This document shows, piece after piece, positions 5,562 to 13,672 of a DNA stretch of 20,020 nt (its first letter is position 1; each line of letters opens with the position of its first letter). Under the pieces are notes generated by a model, which did not search any database, had not been told where the DNA came from, and saw only the letters and a list, made by a program, of their open reading frames with translations. The DNA comes from VGKP01 sp964578345 (lineage in GTDB: Archaea > Nanobdellota > Nanobdellia > Pacearchaeales > GW2011-AR1). The stretch is taken from assembly GCA_964578345.1 (NCBI GenBank), contig CAZOCP010000013.1:1-20020 (forward strand), read 5' to 3'. The position numbers and the translations under genes were made by a program.

Positions 5562-7839
5562 AATAACCGCAGCTTATGACATTAAATTTATCTCCATCCT
5601 CTTTAGTGTTGTCATTCATAATGCTATTTTTTGAAGGCCTATGGACATCTACACCAGAGGCAGTTGATAATGCTGTGCAGCCAAGATGATATCCTCCGCT
5701 TTGGTAAGGAGTAAATAGCTCTGCATATAGTTTTCCTCTATAACTATAGGCTCCTGGTAATTCTAAGCGCATGATGCAATTCCTTTCTAACCATCCTTTT
5801 CCTTTTCTTTGGAAAGCTCCATAAACATATTCGTCCGCGAGTTTGCAGAAAGAATGGCCTGTTTCATGAATTGCCAAGACAGGATCAGCATTTCCTAAGT
5901 ACATTACTCTATTACCAATAATAGATTCATGCTCTGTTTTTCCACCTTTAAAATTATAGAAATAATATAATCTTGAAGGTCCTATTCTTTTATTGCAGCT
6001 TGATACTTCTGCAGGTTTGTCAAAGGAAAGCAATCTAATGCCGCTGTCATCGTGGTATTGAAGGTCTACATAATGCGAGAAATAATGCTTATTATATTTT
6101 TTAAACGGATCTATTTTATTAAATCCATTTTCAATGACTTCTTCCGCATTTAAGATTAGGCGTATAGGATTTAGAACCACATCACTCGTTCCGCGCATTG
6201 AAACCGCTCTATGTACTCCTCTTCCTCTTAAATGCAAGCAGGAATCCATCTCAATATTCTGTTCAAGAACAAGAGAATCTCTGTATTTTATTCTGATAAA
6301 TACAGGCCTATTTTGAACAATGCTATCTATTAAAATTTCTAACTTTTCTTTTTGTTTGTGCATAGTAAAAGAATTTTCAATTATCCCTTGTTTTTGGTTT
6401 GACCATCCTTTCAAATTCCAGCGATATCTTACATTATCTAAATTTTCATAAGATTTATAAAAAGCTCCTTTTTCTATTAAGACTATATTATTTCCTTGAG
6501 AATCTGTTGTTTCTAAAGAGCCAAAGAATTCATAGAGCTGATCTTGAGCTGGATGGCCCGTCATTGGGCAGAATTTTGTAGATACTTCAACATAGAAATC
6601 ATCGAAAGGAGTAATTTTGCCTTCTGGTGTGAATCCTCTGTTATTTTGTGCATCTCTTATAAAACTCTCATCAAAGGATATTTTTAAGCTGCCAGGCAGA
6701 ATATCTTTAGGTTTTGGAACGTCATATGGCCCGAATCCAGGGCCGTTTCCGTGATCATTATCGCATTCACATTGTGCATCCATTTTTGCTTCTTGATAAC
6801 AAACAGGAGCATAACTAGGGCAGAGAGACTTTCTTGTAAATTTAAATTCTTCATTTCCATAAAAGTCAGGGTCTCTTTTATCTTTATCTTCTTGTTCGCT
6901 GTTTTGCTGAGAGTCTAGTCTGCATTCTCCGTTCCAGTATTTTTTATAAATTATTATATTTTTTTTGTCTGAATCGCATATAAATTTACTTTCATCTTTA
7001 GCAATAATTTTAGAGGTTGAAGGACAGTTAGATAAAGGTGAGCCGATTAAGGGAATTATATCAGGGTCCTCTACTTTTGGTATCGGTTGAGCAATAAAAG
7101 GAAAGCCGTAATTTGGTCTTGGAAAGTTTCCAGTTAACTTATAAGAAGGAGGCCCGTAACATCCTTCACGTGATGCCGCAATATTTCCTTTTAAAGTGCA
7201 AGTGCTGTTTTTGCATTCTGCAGAAAACGAATGAGAAGAGTCGCATTTAAGAGAAGAAGGATTAGAGTAAAAGTCTCTATGAATATATTTTCCTGATGTT
7301 CCTGGCTTGCTCTGCCAAAGACCATCATTATCAAATAAATACCCTGAACTGCTGACTCCATAATCTCCAGTTCTATATTCATCTCCATCAACATCTTTTT
7401 CAATCATGAAAGCATCTTCACTTTCTACCTCTGCAGATAGATATTTCGGCTCTACACTAACAACTTCAGAGTCCGCATATTTTCCTTCATGTGCTGTTCT
7501 GACAAAGTACCAATATCTTTCAATTTCCTGCCTTGGCTTCAATCCTAATTTATGGCTATAAAATCCCGTATTTCCACTTACTCTTCCAGCGACAGACCAT
7601 TTTCCATCTAGTGTTTCATCTGGAGCTTCAGAAACATAAATTATATGCTCATCAGCGTCAGAACTTCCTTCCCATGAAACATCTATTTGATGTGAGGATA
7701 TTGCTTTTATAGTCAATTTATCAACAGGAGTTAGATCATTTTTATCTGCAGAAATTAATAATGAATTAGAAAGAAAAAATAGTATAATAACAATTAGGAA
7801 AATTATGCTTCGAGGCATTATCCACAAGCGAGATTTCAT
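5425..7839 (-). CDS. Large secreted metallopeptidase, M64 (IgA-peptidase-like) family
   Basis: An 804-aa exported protein. It has a hydrophobic N-terminal signal or anchor (residues ~9-30), a fibronectin type III-like domain (~35-130, with SSHQIDVSWEGSSD and YWYFVRTAHEG), a long cysteine-rich region, and a C-terminal zinc-peptidase domain. The active-site motif is HETGHSFCKLADEY, with His658, Glu659 and His662 and the M64-type DE at 669-670. Family members cut surface or secreted proteins; the natural substrate here is unknown. A TATA box (7861-7868) sits 25 bases before ATG 7839, so the mRNA is probably leaderless. The last 18 or so residues are read out of frame through a tandem repeat copy and are probably not original sequence. 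The downstream gene starts within or 32 bases after its end. Confidence 0.85.
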   Translation of the reverse strand: MKSRLWIMPRSIIFLIVIILFFLSNSLLISADKNDLTPVDKLTIKAISSHQIDVSWEGSSDADEHIIYVSEAPDETLDGKWSVAGRVSGNTGFYSHKLGLKPRQEIERYWYFVRTAHEGKYADSEVVSVEPKYLSAEVESEDAFMIEKDVDGDEYRTGDYGVSSSGYLFDNDGLWQSKPGTSGKYIHRDFYSNPSSLKCDSSHSFSAECKNSTCTLKGNIAASREGCYGPPSYKLTGNFPRPNYGFPFIAQPIPKVEDPDIIPLIGSPLSNCPSTSKIIAKDESKFICDSDKKNIIIYKKYWNGECRLDSQQNSEQEDKDKRDPDFYGNEEFKFTRKSLCPSYAPVCYQEAKMDAQCECDNDHGNGPGFGPYDVPKPKDILPGSLKISFDESFIRDAQNNRGFTPEGKITPFDDFYVEVSTKFCPMTGHPAQDQLYEFFGSLETTDSQGNNIVLIEKGAFYKSYENLDNVRYRWNLKGWSNQKQGIIENSFTMHKQKEKLEILIDSIVQNRPVFIRIKYRDSLVLEQNIEMDSCLHLRGRGVHRAVSMRGTSDVVLNPIRLILNAEEVIENGFNKIDPFKKYNKHYFSHYVDLQYHDDSGIRLLSFDKPAEVSSCNKRIGPSRLYYFYNFKGGKTEHESIIGNRVMYLGNADPVLAIHETGHSFCKLADEYVYGAFQRKGKGWLERNCIMRLELPGAYSYRGKLYAELFTPYQSGGYHLGCTALSTASGVDVHRPSKNSIMNDNTKEDGDKFNVISCGYCAAEITEIKTGSEWWPACMEMDTVKPRIFQKLQEREPAQRSGLYA

Positions 7840-7860
7840 ATAAAAGATAGAATACTAGTA

Positions 7861-7868
7861 TATTTAAA
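7861..7868 (-). promoter_or_regulatory. TATA box of the M64 peptidase gene
   Basis: On the minus strand TTTAAATA is centred about 25 bases before ATG 7839, the usual spacing for leaderless genes in this window. Confidence 0.7.
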
Positions 7869-7893
7869 CTCTTCGGTAGTTACAATAATAAGC

Positions 7894-7901
7894 TTTAAAT
7901 A
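7894..7901 (+). promoter_or_regulatory. TATA box before a gene stub or helicase leader
   Basis: TTTAAATA is centred 25-26 bases before ATG 7923, exactly the spacing seen for intact leaderless genes here. The reading frame it serves runs into hairpin element 2. It may now drive the helicase through a structured leader of about 400 bases. Confidence 0.55.
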
Positions 7902-7922
7902 ATCTATTATTCAAAAGATATT

Positions 7923-8069
7923 ATGGGAAGATTTGTAGAAAAAATAAATGAATTCTGTATATCAACGAAAATCAAAAAATCCTTGCGTATACCTCGGCTT
8001 TTAAGCCGAGGTTTGTTTAGGATTCATCAAAGTTCAATGAACTTTGAGTGCCATCAAGAATCAACTTGA
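7923..8069 (+). pseudogene. Gene 5' stub interrupted by a hairpin element
   Basis: ATG 7923 follows a well-placed TATA box and opens with about 19 protein-like residues (MGRFVEKINEFCISTKIKK). The frame then runs straight through the palindromic element (from about 7978) and stops at 8067-8069 after 48 codons, so the remaining residues are only hairpin sequence. The original gene cannot be identified. It could instead be a genuine short leader peptide ahead of the helicase. Promoter spacing supports a real start; the coding identity is weak. Confidence 0.4.
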
Positions 8070-8134
8070 GGAGATTCTTGAGGTTTGGATGCAGCGCCCT
8101 AAGGGGCGCGGTTTTCACCGCATTCCTGACATAA
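7978..8134 (+). repeat. Hairpin element 2 (string of hairpins ending TGACATAA)
   Basis: The stem AATCC (7978-7982)/GGATT (8020-8024) encloses a perfect 22-base palindrome at 7991-8012 (ACCTCGGCTT arms). Then follow TCAAAGTTC/GAACTTTGA (8027-8035/8039-8047), TCAAGAATC/GATTCTTGA (8054-8062/8073-8081), GCGCCC/GGGCGC (8094-8099/8104-8109) and an enclosing GGATGC (8087-8092)/GCATTCC (8120-8126) stem. Blocks GGTTTTC (8110-8116) and TGACATAA (8127-8134) match elements 1b and 3. GGATGCAG (8087-8094) also occurs at 117-124. Confidence 0.85.
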
Positions 8135-8222
8135 ATAAGCAAAACTATATCTAATAATTCTGCCACAGTAAAGTTTAATTATGTAAAAACATCATATTTA
8201 AGAAAATCACAAAGTCCTTTTA

Positions 8223-8323
8223 TTATGTCAAGGAACTTGACGAAAACCACACCTTTCAAGGTGCGGTGGTTCCTTGAACACAAGAGAATTTCAGATAGAA
8301 ATTCTCTGTTCAGGAAAATCACA
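8223..8323 (-). repeat. Hairpin element 3, inverted relative to elements 1b and 2
   Basis: Read on the minus strand it starts with the 45-base block shared with 134-178, continues with the stem TCAAGGAAC/GTTCCTTGA, carries a different core hairpin (CACCTT/AAGGTG with flanking ACC/GGT), then GGTTTTCG and ends in TTGACATAA. On the plus strand the outer stem is at 8228-8236 and 8269-8277. The element ends seven bases before the helicase start codon. Confidence 0.85.
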
Positions 8324-8330
8324 TTAAAAA

Positions 8331-10262
8331 ATGGAACTAGAATTAGAAAATAAAAAAGAAGCTGAAGCGACTAAAGATTCTCTGTATTGGAGTTTGCATT
8401 CAAATGAAAAATTTTTGCCGCCGCTGGTTTTTTCAAACGGAAAATCGCAAGAAGATGTGGTTAAAGAAGTTATTCAAGGCATAAAATCCGGCAGAAAATT
8501 AATTTTTTTGAGAGGAATGTGCGGAACAGGCAAATCAGCAATTGCTCTTAACGTTGCACGCATTCTGGGAAAAAGCAGCATTGTAGTTCCTGTGAAAGCT
8601 CTTCAGAAGCAGTACGAAGACGATTATACATCTAGTAAATATGTTTTAAAGAAAGACGGCGTAAAAATGAAAATCGCAACAATCACAGGCAGGGAAAATC
8701 ATGATTCAATTATTAAATCAGGCTCTTCTTGTGCAGACCCTATTCTCCCTGAAAATATAAAAATAACTGACAAAAACTATGAATATCTTAAGAGATATTA
8801 TTTAGAGAATCCTTTAATAATAAACAAGATAAATCCTCAAGTAAGATTGCTAAAAAGGCTTTCAATAGCTCCAGCTAATCCATATTGGAGCCCGATAATT
8901 CCTGCAAATTTTGAGCTTACACAACTGAGGGATGCAAAAAAGATGAGATATAAAGGGTTATCATCTAAAGAATTTATATTCTACCATAGAAAAAAAGGCT
9001 GTTCATATTATGATCAATATTTAGCCTATCTGGAAGCAGATGTGATAATATTCAACTCTGCAAAATACAAAATAGAAGTAGCATTAGACAGAAAGCCTGA
9101 AACAGAAGTAGATATAATAGATGAAGCAGACGAATTTCTAGATAGTTTCTGCACGCAGGAAGAAATAAATCTGACGATTCTTGCAAAGTCTCTAAACACA
9201 ATAATACCAAATGATATTAATGCTAAAGAGATAATCTTAGAAATTTTAGAGCTGTTGAAGTCAGAGGAGAAAAATAAACAAGCCCTTGGAGTCAATGAAC
9301 AGCATATTTTTCATGTTTCAGAAACAAAGATAGAAAAAATCCTTAAATTAATATTAAAGAATCCTGAAATAGAAGCAGAAATTATTCTTGACACAGAGAA
9401 TTATGCAAACAAGGCCTTAGAATCTGCAAAGATCTTTAAAGAAATTCTTGAAGACACATATTTAACTTTTAGAAGGGATAACGAAGATTTAATAGTGCAG
9501 TTAGTAAGCGCAAACCTCTCTAAAAGATTTCAGGATATTATAGATAAAAATAAATCCTTAGTTTTAATGTCTGGAACTTTCCCAAATGAAAAAATACTGA
9601 ATAAGATATTTGGTATAAATGAAGTTTATTTTATAGACGCGGAAGTTTCTCTGCAGGGCACTGTAGAGATTCAATTGACTGGAAAGGAGTTTGCATGCCC
9701 TCGCTCGCATTTTATAAATAATAAGAATGCAAGAAAAGAATATCTTTTTTCGTTAAGTAAATGTGTGGAATCCGCAGGGAAGCCTACTTTAGTGCATGTA
9801 AATGCTTATGAAGATCTGCCGACGGAAAAAGAGGCATTAGATTATAATATATTAAATATACTTCAAAAAGAAAATTTTTTAGATATACAAAAGAAGGATA
9901 AGGACGGGAGTAGAATATCTTTATTCAAATCAAAATTTATAGATATCTTATTCACAACAAAATGCACAAGAGGAGTAGACTTTCCAGGAGACATGTGCAA
10001 TTCTATAATCTTTACAAAATATCCAAATCCCAACCTTGGAGGCATATTTTGGAAAATTTTAAGAAAAACGCACCCCGAAAATTTCTGGGAGTTTTATCAG
10101 GATAAAGCTCGGAGAGAATTTTTACAAAGAATCTTTAGGGCAGTGCGTTCGAAAGAAGATTTTGTTTCTATTCTCTCTCCTGACAAAAGAGTTTTAGATG
10201 CAGTAAAAATTCTGCAAGTCTCCATTTTAAATAATTTTAATTTATCACTTAAAAAACAATAA
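8331..10262 (+). CDS. XPD/DinG-like superfamily 2 DNA helicase
   Basis: A 643-aa ATP-dependent helicase of the Rad3/XPD/DinG group, which unwinds DNA 5' to 3' in repair. Walker A is GMCGTGKS (residues 62-69), Walker B IIDEADEF (DEAD at 264-267), motif III-like LMSGTFPN, motif V TRGVDFPGD, and motif VI QRIFRAVRS near the C-terminus. Family members usually hold a 4Fe-4S cluster with four cysteines between Walker A and Walker B. Here only Cys134 and Cys224 (in KKGCSYYDQ) lie in that insert, so the cluster is probably absent. ATG 8331 is placed seven bases after hairpin element 3; no TATA box lies at the leaderless distance, so transcription probably begins further upstream (about 7894 or an AT-rich site near 8193) and passes through hairpins. 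A T-rich run follows the stop. Confidence 0.88.
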   Translation: MELELENKKEAEATKDSLYWSLHSNEKFLPPLVFSNGKSQEDVVKEVIQGIKSGRKLIFLRGMCGTGKSAIALNVARILGKSSIVVPVKALQKQYEDDYTSSKYVLKKDGVKMKIATITGRENHDSIIKSGSSCADPILPENIKITDKNYEYLKRYYLENPLIINKINPQVRLLKRLSIAPANPYWSPIIPANFELTQLRDAKKMRYKGLSSKEFIFYHRKKGCSYYDQYLAYLEADVIIFNSAKYKIEVALDRKPETEVDIIDEADEFLDSFCTQEEINLTILAKSLNTIIPNDINAKEIILEILELLKSEEKNKQALGVNEQHIFHVSETKIEKILKLILKNPEIEAEIILDTENYANKALESAKIFKEILEDTYLTFRRDNEDLIVQLVSANLSKRFQDIIDKNKSLVLMSGTFPNEKILNKIFGINEVYFIDAEVSLQGTVEIQLTGKEFACPRSHFINNKNARKEYLFSLSKCVESAGKPTLVHVNAYEDLPTEKEALDYNILNILQKENFLDIQKKDKDGSRISLFKSKFIDILFTTKCTRGVDFPGDMCNSIIFTKYPNPNLGGIFWKILRKTHPENFWEFYQDKARREFLQRIFRAVRSKEDFVSILSPDKRVLDAVKILQVSILNNFNLSLKKQ

Positions 10263-10311
10263 TATTTTTATTCAATTGTAAACCGACGATAAAAAAAATG
10301 TTATAGAAATA

Positions 10312-10319
10312 TTTAAATA
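10312..10319 (+). promoter_or_regulatory. TATA box of the nrdR-nrdJ leader
   Basis: TTTAAATA is preceded by AGAAATA, BRE-like. By the spacing seen elsewhere in the window transcription would begin near 10341, about 135 bases before the first possible nrdR start. Confidence 0.6.
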
Positions 10320-10340
10320 TGCAAAACTTAATCTATTAAT

Positions 10341-10499
10341 ATAAAACAATGGGTTGTGTGAAGTAATAAGATAAAACACAATCTATTGAAGTAATGTACG
10401 AACTGTCTTTTTTGTCTATGCCCTGAAACAAGGGTTGTTGATGCAAAAGAACAAACTGCGGTTTAAAATCCAGGGATGCATTTGTGCAGTTTGTTTTTT
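10341..10499 (+). ncRNA. Structured leader or small RNA upstream of nrdR
   Basis: The predicted transcript holds a stem GGTTGTGT (10352-10359)/ACACAATC (10377-10384 region), a small CCCT/AGGG hairpin near 10421-10434, and a strong hairpin AACAAACTGC (10450-10459)/GCAGTTTGTT (10486-10495) ending in a run of six Ts. A hairpin followed by Ts could end transcription, giving an RNA of about 150 bases or an attenuator before nrdR. No cobalamin riboswitch consensus was seen, although nrdJ is B12-dependent. The family is unknown and this is a candidate only. Confidence 0.35.
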
Positions 10500-10853
10500 G
10501 TCTCGCCAAACCCCAGACAAACCTCGGCTTTTAAGCCTAGGTACAAACACAGAGGGTTTGGTGATAAGAGGGACAGCGGATTCATTACAAAAAGGAGGCG
10601 AGGATGTCTAAAGTGCAAAAAGCGCTTCAATACGCATGAAGTACTAGAGAAATTAGATATTCGAGTTGTCAAAAAAGACGGTCGGAGAGAAGATTTTGAT
10701 CGTGAAAAATTAAAGGGAGGGATACTGTGTGCGTGTGAGGAAAGGTTAGTATCGCTTGAAAAAATAGAGGCAATGATAACATTAATTGAAGATAAACTGC
10801 AAAATAAAGGAAAAGAAGTCAAAAGCAACTTGATAGGGGAGCTGAGCAAATGA
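10476..10853 (+). CDS. nrdR: NrdR-like ribonucleotide reductase regulator, shortened at both ends
   Basis: NrdR is a zinc-ribbon plus ATP-cone repressor that senses ATP/dATP and controls nrd genes. The clear NrdR part begins around 10563 (DKRDSGFITKRRRGCLKC) and runs through KRFNTHE, the ATP-cone VVKKDGRREDFDREKLKGGI and ACEERLVSLEKIE to IGELSK. The first CPxC half of the zinc ribbon is missing: the codons before DKR come from a hairpin element (10506-10565). The usual ending after IGEL (a ...LDxVAYxRFASVY-like segment of about 30 residues) is also missing, because the frame stops in an ATGA overlap with nrdJ. ATG 10476 is the only upstream ATG in frame, and its first 28 residues look artificial. 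It may be a decayed gene, or an ATP-cone protein still translated in tandem with nrdJ. Confidence 0.65.
   Translation: MHLCSLFFVSPNPRQTSAFKPRYKHRGFGDKRDSGFITKRRRGCLKCKKRFNTHEVLEKLDIRVVKKDGRREDFDREKLKGGILCACEERLVSLEKIEAMITLIEDKLQNKGKEVKSNLIGELSK
10506..10565 (+). repeat. Hairpin element 4, inside the 5' end of nrdR
   Basis: The outer stem is CCAAACCC (10506-10513)/GGGTTTGG (10554-10561). The inner stem is ACCTCGGCTT (10521-10530)/AAGCCTAGGT (10533-10542), with one mismatched pair. Positions 10533-10565 match 18586-18618 with a single difference. It replaces the region expected to encode the first NrdR cysteine pair. Confidence 0.8.
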
Positions 10854-13672
10854 CGCCGGATAAACTTCAGCAATTTTTTGAAGGAAAGAGCAGAATGCAA
10901 AGGTTCTTTACTTTTGAAGGAAAGAGCCCGTTTGAATATGATATTTATGGAAATCTCATTAAATGGATTGCAGAAGATGTTAAGGTAACAGACGACTCAG
11001 GTAAATTAATATTCACTCAGCCTGAAGTCAAAAGGCCTGATTTTTGGAGTTCTTTAGCTATTAAGGTAGTTGCTAGCAGATATTTCTGGGGTGACCAAGC
11101 TAAAGGAGAGAGAGAAAATTCAGTTGAGAAGATAATAGGAAGAGTATCTAGATTTATCGGAAGACAAGCTTTTCTACAAGGATATTTTGATAAGGAGCAG
11201 AGTGATATTCTTACTGACGAAATTGTGGCGATATGCCTAAACCAACTAGCCACTTTTAATTCTCCAGTATGGTTTAATGCTGGGATTTGGGAATATAATA
11301 AAGAAGCAGGAGGGGTTTCAGCATATAAGTGGGATTCTGCAACGGATTCTATATTTCCTGGAAATAAGAGTGACGATAGACCACAATGCTCTGCATGCTT
11401 TATACAAAGCATAGAAGATAATATGGAGTCAATTTTAGCTCTTCAAGTATCAGAAGCAATATTATTTAAAGGTGGCTCTGGTACTGGTACGAATCGTTCT
11501 CCTCTTCGCAGTTCAAAAGAAAGAATTACTGGAGGGGGCAGAGCTTCTGGCCCAGTCAGCTTTATGAAAGGATATGATTCTTATGCAAATATCATAAAGT
11601 CAGGAGGAAAAACCAGAAGAGCTGCGAAAATGGAGATATTAAATGTGGATCATCCAGATATAATATCTTTTATATTGGCAAAGCAAAATGAAGAAAAAAA
11701 AGCATGGGCTTTAATTGAACAGGGCTATTCAGGAGGAATGAATGGGGAAGCATATAGCAGCATATTTTTCCAAAATTGCAATATGTCTGTAAGAGTTTCT
11801 GATTCATTTATGGATACAGTAAAATCAAATGGAGAATGGCAAACCAAATTTGTTAGTTCAGGAAAAACTTGTGAGACTTTTAAATCACTAGACATAATAG
11901 CTAAAATTGCAGAAGGGACGTGGATTTGCGGTGATCCTGGAATGCAATTTGATAGTATTATTAATAAATATCACACTTGTAAAAATTCAGGAAGGATTAA
12001 TGCTAGCAATCCTTGCAGTGAATATATGTTTTTAGATGATACTGCCTGCAATTTAGCATCGATAAATCTAATGAAATTTTTGAAAGAAGACGGAAGTTTT
12101 GATGTTGAGAAATTCAAGTCAGTAGTAAGAACATTTAGTATAGCTATGGATATTATTGTAGATGGGAGCAGTTATCCTACAGAAAGAATAACGAGAAATT
12201 CTAGAGATTACCGGCCTCTTGGTCTTGGATATGCAAATCTTGGAGCTTTACTGATGAGCTTAGGATTGCCATATGACTCAGAAGAAGGAAGAGCAGTTGC
12301 AGCGGCGATTACAGCTATTATGTGTGGAGAGGCCTATAAAACCTCTGCAGAATTAGCAGCAAGTATTGGACCTTTTCCAGGATTTTCTAAAAATAGAGAA
12401 TCAATGCTTGAAGTGATAAAATTACATCGTGAAAACGTTAAAAAAATTGAAGTAACTAAAATGCCTTATCATCTAAAGAATTTAGTGAATGAAGCATGGG
12501 ATTGCTGGTCAGATGCTTTTGAATTGGGAGAAAAATTCGGTTATAGAAATTCTCAGATGACGGTTCTAGCACCTACCGGAACCATAGCGTTTATGATGGA
12601 TTGCGATACAACAGGCATTGAACCAGACATAGCTTTAGTCAAATATAAAGTACTCTCGGGAGGGGGTATGCTTAAAATTGTCAATCGTTCTGTGCCTATT
12701 GCTTTGAGAACTTTAGGATATAATGAATCACAAACATTATCTATCTTAGAATATATTGACAAGAATGATACTATTGAAGGAGCACCTTATTTAAAGGAAG
12801 AGCATCTTTCTGTTTTTGATTGTGCTTTTAAACCTGCAAAAGGCAAGCGCTCTATTCATTATAGAGGTCATATAATGATTATGGGAGTAACTCAGCCATT
12901 CGTATCAGGAGCAATTAGCAAAACAATTAACATGCCAGAACAATCAACAGTCTCAGAGATAGTTGATGCATATGTATTTGCTTGGGAGCAGGGATTGAAG
13001 GCAGTTGCAATCTATAGAGAAAACAGCAAGCGCTCGCAGCCTTTGAATACTCAGAAGACTCAGGGAGAGATGACTAAGAAGAAGCTTGAAATTGTAGAAT
13101 CAAAGACTCATCAGAGAGATATGCCTCAAACTCGCAAAGCGATTAATCACCGCTTCGAGATTGCCGGCCACAAAGGCTATTTAACAATAGGTTTATATGA
13201 TGATGGCTTTCCAGGAGAAATTTTTGTTACTATGTCTAAAGTAGGCTCAACTATAAATGGATTAGTTGGTTCATGGGCTTCATCTGTCTCATTGAATTTA
13301 CAGTATGGAATACCTGTAGATATACTTTTTAATAAATTCCGCCATCAAAAATTTGAACCTTCAGGCTTTGTAAGAAATGTACAAGGTGGAGAATTAGATA
13401 AAGATAAGTCTGTGATAAGAACAGCCTCTTCTATAGTTGATTATATCGCGCAATTTATGCTAAACACTTTTGGAGCAGGAGATAAGAGAGTTGTTGTTGA
13501 AATTCCCAAATTAGAGCAAGATGCAAAATATGAGGAGCAGAAAGCGCTTACTGAATTTAGCGATGAAGGCCTTGTTTGCCCTCAGTGTGGAGGTCCAGCT
13601 AAACGCTTAGGTAATTGCGCTGTATTCTGCACTTCATGCAAGCAGACGACACGCAACGGCTGTGGCGAGTAA
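10850..13672 (+). CDS. nrdJ: Class II (adenosylcobalamin-dependent) ribonucleoside-diphosphate reductase
   Basis: Makes deoxyribonucleotides using B12 as radical source, so it works with or without oxygen. The 940-aa chain has the redox cysteine in CSACF (Cys180/Cys183), the FKGGSGTGTNRSPLRSS loop, the active site NPCSEYMF (Asn387, Cys389, Glu391) with the partner Cys402 in CNLASINL, and LAPTGTIAFMMDCDTTGIEP in the second half of the barrel. A TSCPD domain follows (~767-870, including GYLTIGLYDDGFPGEIF), and a cysteine-rich tail (CPQCG...CTSC...CGE) shuttles electrons from thioredoxin-like donors. No ATP-cone is visible in its own N-terminus; the neighbouring NrdR-like gene carries one. The start ATG overlaps the nrdR stop as ATGA, implying translational coupling. 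The gene looks intact. Confidence 0.95.
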   Translation: MTPDKLQQFFEGKSRMQRFFTFEGKSPFEYDIYGNLIKWIAEDVKVTDDSGKLIFTQPEVKRPDFWSSLAIKVVASRYFWGDQAKGERENSVEKIIGRVSRFIGRQAFLQGYFDKEQSDILTDEIVAICLNQLATFNSPVWFNAGIWEYNKEAGGVSAYKWDSATDSIFPGNKSDDRPQCSACFIQSIEDNMESILALQVSEAILFKGGSGTGTNRSPLRSSKERITGGGRASGPVSFMKGYDSYANIIKSGGKTRRAAKMEILNVDHPDIISFILAKQNEEKKAWALIEQGYSGGMNGEAYSSIFFQNCNMSVRVSDSFMDTVKSNGEWQTKFVSSGKTCETFKSLDIIAKIAEGTWICGDPGMQFDSIINKYHTCKNSGRINASNPCSEYMFLDDTACNLASINLMKFLKEDGSFDVEKFKSVVRTFSIAMDIIVDGSSYPTERITRNSRDYRPLGLGYANLGALLMSLGLPYDSEEGRAVAAAITAIMCGEAYKTSAELAASIGPFPGFSKNRESMLEVIKLHRENVKKIEVTKMPYHLKNLVNEAWDCWSDAFELGEKFGYRNSQMTVLAPTGTIAFMMDCDTTGIEPDIALVKYKVLSGGGMLKIVNRSVPIALRTLGYNESQTLSILEYIDKNDTIEGAPYLKEEHLSVFDCAFKPAKGKRSIHYRGHIMIMGVTQPFVSGAISKTINMPEQSTVSEIVDAYVFAWEQGLKAVAIYRENSKRSQPLNTQKTQGEMTKKKLEIVESKTHQRDMPQTRKAINHRFEIAGHKGYLTIGLYDDGFPGEIFVTMSKVGSTINGLVGSWASSVSLNLQYGIPVDILFNKFRHQKFEPSGFVRNVQGGELDKDKSVIRTASSIVDYIAQFMLNTFGAGDKRVVVEIPKLEQDAKYEEQKALTEFSDEGLVCPQCGGPAKRLGNCAVFCTSCKQTTRNGCGE

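Noticed and set aside
5393..5563. Upstream extension of the 4835-5392 gene to ATG 5563
   Set aside because: Those residues overlap the peptidase in another frame and are read through the tandem repeat; they look like a shadow except for the repeat copy.
10341..10499. Cobalamin riboswitch before the B12-dependent reductase
   Set aside because: The conserved B12-box words were not found, and the fold does not match.
10441..10611. 56-codon frame with a CAVC motif, as the missing NrdR N-terminus
   Set aside because: It is in a different frame from NrdR, its spacing to DKR is wrong, and two frameshifts would be needed.
10463..10900. Minus-strand 145-aa frame opposite nrdR
   Set aside because: Antisense shadow of the NrdR region; the composition is serine- and phenylalanine-rich, as expected for a reverse frame.
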